This document shows positions 6,109 through 10,073 of a stretch of DNA of 10,073 nucleotides, in pieces (the first letter of the stretch is position 1; each line of letters starts with the position of its first letter). The stretch lies in contig CAYUNT010000167.1 of assembly GCA_964446285.1 (NCBI GenBank), forward strand, positions 1 to 10,073, read 5' to 3'. Position numbers and translations under genes: made by a program. Below the pieces are notes generated by a model. That model was given only the letters and a program-made list of their open reading frames with translations, ran no database searches and was not told where the DNA came from. The stretch comes from CAYUNT01 sp964446285. Lineage in GTDB: Bacteria; Sumerlaeota; Sumerlaeia; SLMS01; CAYUNT01.

Positions 6109-7680
6109 ATGACCTCCTCCGGGAAAAAAACTTCACAGCGTTCGCTTAACCGCCTTGTTGGGCAATTGCGATGGGTTACGCGAATCGCCACCGCCCTGAC
6201 CGCGAGCATTCGTCCGGAGGATTTGTATTCCATCATCCTTTCGGCCGTGGTGTCGCCGGATGGATTGGATTATTCCAAGGCATTCTTGTTCGCCACGGAC
6301 CGCACGCAAGCATTGTTGCAAGGCAAACTGGCCATGGGACCAGCGTCGCGACGCGAGGCCTTGGCCTTGCGCCGCGAACTGAAGGCCGAGGCGGATTATC
6401 TGGCATCGTTGAAGCAGCCGGAGGCTGGAGCCGCCGCCGCCGCCGGAGCCGCTTGTCCTCCGCCGGCCAATTCGGCGGACGCAGAGAGCGCCGCCAAGGA
6501 ATCCGCAACCGCGCCGGCGTGTCCTCCAGAAGCCTTGCGGTTTTTGGAGGACAGCGCGCATTGGATCAGCATTGCCCAGCGCATGGAAGTCAACGGACTC
6601 GCCAGCCAGGCGCTTGCCGAAATCCGAACCTCGCTCTCCGGCCCGGATTCCGGCGCGCCTGCTTCGGATGATTTTCTGCGATGGGCCGCCAGTCTGACGT
6701 TCCCGACCGTGATCGATCCGTCGCGCGGGTCTCCGCTGCCCTCGCCGCCGCTGGATAAACTTCTCTTGCCGCCGATTGTCGCCGTTCCGCTGCGCACACC
6801 CAAAGGATTGCGCGGACTGATTCTCGCGGATAAACGTTTCAGCCGCAACCGCGACATCGACCCGGGCGATTTGCAGGAATTCGATTGGTTTTCGCTCCAG
6901 GCAGCCCTGGCTATCGAGAACGCCGACCTGATTGAAGACCTGGAAGTCACATACAATCAGCTTCAGGAACTCGACACGCTGAAGGGCAATTTCCTTTCGA
7001 TCATTTCACACGAACTGCGCACGCCCATGACGGCGATTCTTGGAGTTACTGAGTTGCTCCTGAACGAGCGCGTGGGGTCGCTCCAGCCCACGCAACGTTC
7101 GCTTCTTGTGCGGGCGCAAAAGAATGCCAATCACCTGACGCAGATTGTGAACGACTTGATCGAGGTGACGGAGGTTCAGGCGGAGGGAATGCGCAATCTG
7201 GCGCTTCGGCCCGTCGATCCTCTGGCCATTTTGTTCAATACGCTGCCCAAACTCGAACAGCGGCGCCGCGACCAGAATGTCGATGTGGAACCGATCGTGC
7301 TCGATACGGTTCCGCGCATCCTCGGCGATTCTCGTTCGCTCGAACGCATTTTGTTCCATTTGCTCGATAACGCCATCAAGTTTTCCGAACGGGGCAAGCG
7401 CGTCGAGGTGGATTTCCGCCGCAATCAAGACCGGCTGCAAATCACGGTTCGCGACCACGGCATTGGGATTCCTCCCGACAGGCTTCAGCGCATTTTCGAC
7501 AGTTTTTACCAAGTGGATAATCGGCTTTCGCGCTCTTACGAGGGATTGGGTCTCGGCCTCACCGTAATCCGCTTGCTTATCGCCGCCACGCATGGTGAAA
7601 TATCAGTCCAGAGCAAGGTGGGGGAGGGGAGCGCATTCACCATTTCATATCCGATTATCCTGTCCAGTGAAAATCATTGA
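6109..7680 (+). CDS. GAF-domain sensor histidine kinase
   Basis: A 523-residue soluble histidine kinase with no predicted membrane segment. The N-terminal half resembles a GAF domain (VAVPLRTPKGLRGLILADKR at 225-243 is its late strand region) that appears split by a long insert. Residues 104-141 of the insert are low-complexity Ala/Pro/Ser. A coiled-coil linker (about 268-295) leads to the H box FLSIISHELRTP with phosphoacceptor His301. The catalytic domain has the N box LFHLLDNAIKFS (Asn421), G1 DHGIGIPPD at 449-457, the F box IFDSFYQVD at 462-470 and G2 GLGLGL at 479-484. No receiver or DNA-binding domain follows, so it needs a partner regulator, which is not in the window. It lies between the partner-switching genes and an overlapping amidohydrolase, suggesting co-expression. 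Confidence 0.93.
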   Translation: MTSSGKKTSQRSLNRLVGQLRWVTRIATALTASIRPEDLYSIILSAVVSPDGLDYSKAFLFATDRTQALLQGKLAMGPASRREALALRRELKAEADYLASLKQPEAGAAAAAGAACPPPANSADAESAAKESATAPACPPEALRFLEDSAHWISIAQRMEVNGLASQALAEIRTSLSGPDSGAPASDDFLRWAASLTFPTVIDPSRGSPLPSPPLDKLLLPPIVAVPLRTPKGLRGLILADKRFSRNRDIDPGDLQEFDWFSLQAALAIENADLIEDLEVTYNQLQELDTLKGNFLSIISHELRTPMTAILGVTELLLNERVGSLQPTQRSLLVRAQKNANHLTQIVNDLIEVTEVQAEGMRNLALRPVDPLAILFNTLPKLEQRRRDQNVDVEPIVLDTVPRILGDSRSLERILFHLLDNAIKFSERGKRVEVDFRRNQDRLQITVRDHGIGIPPDRLQRIFDSFYQVDNRLSRSYEGLGLGLTVIRLLIAATHGEISVQSKVGEGSAFTISYPIILSSENH

Positions 7681-8533
7681 CATACACACACATGCTTTTC
7701 CCAACGCCATTGCAGCGCGGGCCATTGCGCATTTGGCCGAGCGCGATGGAATTCACCCGTTTCACGACGGCACTCTGCGCGGCCTGGACCGTTCGCGGCG
7801 GCGCGCCGGAATCGACCTCTGCGTTGTTCTTTCCGTAGCCACCCGCCCAAGCCAGGTCCCGTCGATCAATCGCTGGATTCTCGAACCGCCTGACCCGGAT
7901 GATATTCTGGGCGATCCGCGGGAAAGCACCATTTTCTTCGGCGGAATGCATCCGTATTACGAGGACTACGAGGCGGAAATCCACCGTTTGCGCTGGGCCA
8001 GCATCCGGGGCGTGAAACTCCACCCCAATTTCCAGGATTTTCTCCCGGACGATCCTGCGTTTTCTCCTTTGTTTCGCACCTTGGCCCGCGAAGGCATGAT
8101 CGCATTGTTCCACGCCGGAAAGGACATCTCGATCCCCGGCGCGCCCGGTTCGCCCGAGCGGCTGGCCCGGCTGGCGGATCGTTTTCCCGATCTCACTATG
8201 ATCTGCGCCCACATGGGCGGATGGGAGATGTGGGACGACGTCGAACGATATTTACTGGGGCGGCCCAACGTGTATTTGGACACGGCTTTTGTATTCGATT
8301 GCCTCGATGACCGCCGGTTTGTGGATTTGGCGCGCAGACATGGCGTGGACCGAATCCTTTTTGGGACCGACACACCGTGGCGCGAGCAGCTGGATGACGT
8401 GGAACGTATGCGTTCTCTTCCGCTGACGAGCGAGGAACTCAATGCGATTATGTGGAAAAATGCCTCTCGATTGTTGCGGCTAAACGAGTTAAAGCTGTTT
8501 GCCGCTTCCCGCCCCGCCACAAGAAGCCTTTAG
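7667..8533 (+). CDS. Amidohydrolase-family metal-dependent hydrolase
   Basis: A 288-residue TIM-barrel hydrolase, most like the amidohydrolase-2 group. Expected metal and active-site residues are visible: HTH (His7, His9) on the first strand, GVKLHP with Lys117 and His119, ALFHAG with His149, CAHMGG with His182, and the C-terminal GTDTPW with Asp235. The length is normal for a compact member; the substrate cannot be told, and both hydrolases and decarboxylases occur in the family. The GTG at 7667 is chosen because the next residues KIIDIHTH are the usual N-terminus. A longer frame from 7592 would overlap the kinase with implausible residues. The start lies 14 bases inside the kinase gene, so translation is probably coupled. 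A metabolic enzyme at the end of a signalling operon is unexpected. Confidence 0.88.
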   Translation: MKIIDIHTHAFPNAIAARAIAHLAERDGIHPFHDGTLRGLDRSRRRAGIDLCVVLSVATRPSQVPSINRWILEPPDPDDILGDPRESTIFFGGMHPYYEDYEAEIHRLRWASIRGVKLHPNFQDFLPDDPAFSPLFRTLAREGMIALFHAGKDISIPGAPGSPERLARLADRFPDLTMICAHMGGWEMWDDVERYLLGRPNVYLDTAFVFDCLDDRRFVDLARRHGVDRILFGTDTPWREQLDDVERMRSLPLTSEELNAIMWKNASRLLRLNELKLFAASRPATRSL

Positions 8534-8714
8534 GATTTTCCGTTCCGGCCTTTTGAGTGTGGAGCCAAAAGAAGACGTGGCTGTCGCATCGCTTGGCGGC
8601 AAATAGTGTGCCTTATTACGAGCCAATGCGCGCTTGGCGGCCACCGCGCCGAGGTGAATTAAACGCTTAGCCAAGCGGCTGTAAAAAATTGTGCATTTTG
8701 ACAGGCTTTCACCC
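8534..8714. other. Intergenic stretch after the amidohydrolase
   Basis: No gene is seen. The word CGCTTGGCGGC or a close form occurs twice (8590 and 8631), and GCCAAGCG at 8670-8677 can pair with either copy (8-bp stem, loop about 31 bases for the nearer one). This could be a weak transcript-end structure, but no T tract follows. The rest, up to the zinc-ribbon gene at 8931, holds a promoter and a structured leader described separately. Confidence 0.4.
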
Positions 8715-8743
8715 TTGACAATCCACAAATTAGCACCTACATT
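8715..8743 (+). promoter_or_regulatory. Sigma-70-type promoter for the zinc-ribbon gene
   Basis: A perfect -35 TTGACA at 8715-8720, a 17-base spacer, and a -10 TACATT at 8738-8743 that keeps the key T, A and final T. Transcription would start near 8750. A second TTGACA lies exactly 17 bases upstream at 8698-8703. This is the best housekeeping-type promoter I can find in the window. Confidence 0.6.
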
Positions 8744-8753
8744 CAAATAAGAA

Positions 8754-8808
8754 GTGGGACCGGAGATTCTTGAGAAGACGATATAATTGCGTCTTCGCTC
8801 CGGGACCC
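8754..8808 (+). ncRNA. Structured 5' leader of the zinc-ribbon gene (candidate RNA element)
   Basis: Just after the predicted start of transcription, three stacked helices can form: GGG with CCC (8756 region with 8806-8808), CCGGAG at 8760-8765 with CTCCGG at 8798-8803, and GAAGACG at 8774-8780 with CGTCTTC at 8790-8796 around an ATATAATTG loop. An asymmetric internal loop sits on the 5' side. No T tract follows, so it is not an intrinsic terminator. It does not match a riboswitch I recognise. It may be a cis-regulatory leader or the start of a small RNA. Confidence 0.4.
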
Positions 8809-8887
8809 GGGTGTGTAAACGGTTGCGGACCGCTGAATTCAAAGGTGTTTCGTTTCCATCTTTCTCAAGCGTTTCACGCTGCCGCAC

Positions 8888-8923
8888 ATGCCCGCTGGTA
8901 AGAAATCGAAATCGAGCGAGTGA
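8888..8923 (+). CDS. Possible 11-residue upstream ORF
   Basis: ATG to TGA encoding MPAGKKSKSSE, ending 7 bases before the zinc-ribbon start. It has no ribosome binding site and is very short, but the Lys/Ser composition and its placement in a long leader make a regulatory upstream ORF possible. Likely chance. Confidence 0.12.
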   Translation: MPAGKKSKSSE

Positions 8924-8930
8924 CAGTTCC

Positions 8931-9263
8931 ATGATTCCCGCAGTCCAAGCCCTGATCCGACTTCATGAGTTGTCGTATTCTACCGGAACCGGCATGAGGC
9001 CGGACCGCGAACGCCTCCAAGCGGAAATGGAGCGATGCAAGGCATCCATTCCGCCCGAGGTGCTTCAGCGATATGAACATTTGCAGCGGCGTTATGGCGC
9101 GCGCGCGCTGGCCATGCTCGAACGCAACATCTGCAAAGGATGTTTCATTTCGCAGCCTTCCACGCTGAAAGAGATCGCGGAAGACATCTATGTTTGCCAG
9201 CATTGCGGACGCCTCTTGTATCCGATTGACGTCATCGGAGCATACGAAGTTCGCGTCGGGTAA
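8931..9263 (+). CDS. Short C4-type zinc-ribbon protein
   Basis: A 110-residue protein. The N-terminal half (about 25-65) is a predicted helix or coiled coil with many Glu and Arg. The C-terminal half is a four-cysteine zinc ribbon: Cys68-X2-Cys71 and Cys89-X2-Cys92, with KGCFISQP between the knuckles and CGRLLYPI after them. This ribbon resembles the C4 zinc-ribbon domain (zf-RING_7/CT398 group), whose usual members carry a much longer coiled coil of over 150 residues; here it is cut down to about 60. The role is unknown; related proteins are proposed nucleic-acid or protein binders. The ATG at 8931 is chosen over the longer frame from 8787, whose extra 48 residues would translate part of the leader and have no domain. 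It has its own promoter and a leader of about 180 bases. Confidence 0.8.
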   Translation: MIPAVQALIRLHELSYSTGTGMRPDRERLQAEMERCKASIPPEVLQRYEHLQRRYGARALAMLERNICKGCFISQPSTLKEIAEDIYVCQHCGRLLYPIDVIGAYEVRVG

Positions 9264-9265
9264 TT

Positions 9266-9328
9266 GCGGCGTATCGGATAGGCGCTAATTGTAAGGCGCG
9301 AAGGAGTCGCGCCGCTGGATACGCCCGC
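9266..9328 (+). repeat. Nested intergenic hairpin after the zinc-ribbon gene
   Basis: An outer stem pairs GGCGTATC (9268-9275) with GATACGCC (9318-9325) and extends by two more pairs past a bulged C (9266-9267 with 9327-9328). An inner perfect 7-bp stem GGCGCGA/TCGCGCC (9295-9301 and 9307-9313) closes an AGGAG loop. It begins 3 bases after the zinc-ribbon stop codon. No T tract follows, so it may be a transcript-stabilising 3' structure or a dispersed palindromic repeat. Confidence 0.5.
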
Positions 9329-9506
9329 TGACTTGATTTAGTGGCTTGAAATCGGAGCGGAATGCCTCCGGCTTTAGCGGTTCTTAACCTGAAATTCTCT
9401 TGCGGGACGAAAACGGCATTTCTAGTTTTCTTTTCAGGGTCGGGGCGCGAACGAGTTCCGAAGCCGGCGCCTATTTCGCAACGATTTCCGGATCAAGGAG
9501 TGGCTT

Positions 9507-9713
9507 GTGGTTTACAGCATCTATATAGAAAAAGGTGAGGATTTCGGCTACGTGGCGCATTGTCCGGCCATTCCAGGGTGCCATAGCCAGGGCGAGACGT
9601 TAGAAGAGGTAATCGCGAATATAAGGGATGCCATTCGCGGATGCATCGAAGCCCTTGGAAAAGACCTCCTGACGCCGCCCAAAGAGGCATTGGTGGTCGA
9701 GGTGCAGGTCTAG
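9507..9713 (+). CDS. hicB: HicB-family antitoxin (short form)
   Basis: A 68-residue protein with the HicB-like partial RNase H fold: the opening YSIYIEKGEDFGYVAHCPAIPGCHSQGET and helix EEVIANIRDAIRGCIEAL are hallmarks, with a C-terminal strand EALVVEVQV. It lacks the ribbon-helix-helix or HTH tail of long HicB proteins, so it probably neutralises the toxin but cannot itself bind DNA in the usual way. The GTG start at 9507 has a good AAGGAG 6 bases upstream (9495-9500). The stop TAG shares its last base with the GTG start of hicA (TAGTG), giving tight coupling. Antitoxin-first order is the reverse of the classic hicAB but is common for short HicB proteins. Confidence 0.92.
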   Translation: MVYSIYIEKGEDFGYVAHCPAIPGCHSQGETLEEVIANIRDAIRGCIEALGKDLLTPPKEALVVEVQV

Positions 9714-9939
9714 TGCCTCGTGTGCCGGCAATCTCGGGAATGCAAGCTCGCAGAGCCTTTGAAAAGGATGGGTGGGTTTATATTCGCACGGGGAGCAGCC
9801 GCCACATGATATTGCGAAAACAAGGATGTGCGGTTGCCTTGTCCATACCAGATCATCGGATACTGGATGCGGCCTTCTTCGCTCCCTAATTCGGGATGCT
9901 GGGATTGGCGTTGAGGAGTTTATTCGGCTGCTGGATTGA
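9713..9939 (+). pseudogene. hicA: HicA toxin, apparently frameshifted
   Basis: HicA toxins are small double-stranded-RNA-binding-fold mRNA interferases. The GTG at 9713 begins a 58-residue frame with the expected start PRVPAISGMQARRAFEKDGW and the conserved His region SSRHMILRK, then SIPDHRILDA. It then runs into AFFAP and a stop at 9887-9889. Moving to the next frame from 9874 restores a typical HicA C-terminus (LLRSLIRDAGIGVEEFIRLLD) up to a TGA at 9937-9939. One base is therefore missing between 9869 and 9874. The full protein would be about 75 residues, the family norm. The catalytic His is present, but the truncated form lacks the last helices. A sequencing or assembly error is an equally good explanation; no canonical slippery heptamer is present for a programmed shift. 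Confidence 0.8.
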
Positions 9940-9950
9940 TGACAGTGCAA

Positions 9951-10073
9951 ATGAACTCAATCCATAAAAAAGAACTGATTGCGTATGTCGGCTTTATCGG
10001 GCTGCTGGCCGCGGCCAGGGTCCAGGAACTGTTCAAAGTGCAGGAAAAATCTTGGGCGAGACGCCCAAGCCAC
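9951..10073 (+). CDS. Possible truncated ORF at the right edge
   Basis: A frame open from an ATG at 9951 to the window end (41 codons). Residues 9-24 are hydrophobic (LIAYVGFIGLLAAARVQE), like a first membrane segment. There is no clear ribosome binding site, and the last 19 bases of the frame are a perfect palindrome, which argues that a real gene here would be interrupted or that the frame is chance. I do not recognise a family. Confidence 0.25.
   Translation, partial: MNSIHKKELIAYVGFIGLLAAARVQELFKVQEKSWARRPSH
10051..10069. repeat. Perfect short palindrome at the right edge
   Basis: CTTGGGCG and CGCCCAAG form an 8-bp perfect stem with an AGA loop. Compact GC-rich palindromes of this kind are typical of dispersed intergenic repeats. 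It differs in sequence from the REP-like units near the transposase. The window ends four bases later. Confidence 0.5.

Noticed and set aside
9869..9880. Programmed -1 frameshift site in hicA
   Set aside because: No X-XXY-YYZ slippery heptamer and no clear downstream pseudoknot. A deletion or sequencing error is simpler.

Overview
The window is one bacterial contig of fairly high GC in which every convincing gene lies on the plus strand. It suggests a Gram-negative, deep-branching environmental bacterium, because there is a putative lipoprotein, an RsbU/RsbV/RsbW-type partner-switching module, and a REP-associated transposase with palindromic repeats. No marker gene is present, so I cannot name a phylum.

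Layout: (1) 1-388 has no supportable gene. (2) 389-1918 encodes an NAD(P)-dependent aldehyde dehydrogenase with a strong Shine-Dalgarno site, followed by a weak terminator-like hairpin. (3) 2061-2943 is a self-contained repetitive element: a single-domain HUH/Y1 transposase (RAYT/IS200-like) flanked by ~100-bp inverted copies of a palindrome-rich repeat. The right copy runs into a tandem array with an exact 65-bp period. (4) 3028-8533 looks like one signalling operon: a membrane-anchored GAF-PP2C phosphatase, a STAS anti-sigma-factor antagonist, an HATPase anti-sigma kinase, a small NTF2-like lipoprotein (4-bp overlap), a GAF-histidine kinase, and an amidohydrolase whose start overlaps the kinase stop. 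(5) 8534-8930 is intergenic and holds the best promoter in the window, with a structured 5' leader in front of a 110-aa C4 zinc-ribbon protein (8931-9263). (6) 9266-9328 is a nested intergenic hairpin. (7) 9507-9939 is a hicB-hicA toxin-antitoxin pair in antitoxin-first order; the toxin reading frame carries an apparent one-base deletion. (8) The right edge has a possible truncated ORF containing a perfect 8-bp-stem palindrome.

Inferred working model: the phosphatase (input through its GAF domain and membrane anchor) dephosphorylates the STAS protein, which then sequesters the anti-sigma kinase and releases a sigma factor or other target not encoded here. The lipoprotein, histidine kinase and amidohydrolase are tied to this module only by gene order and overlaps. 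The most unusual features are the transposase with its mirrored and tandem repeats, the structured leader of the zinc-ribbon gene, and the frameshifted hicA.
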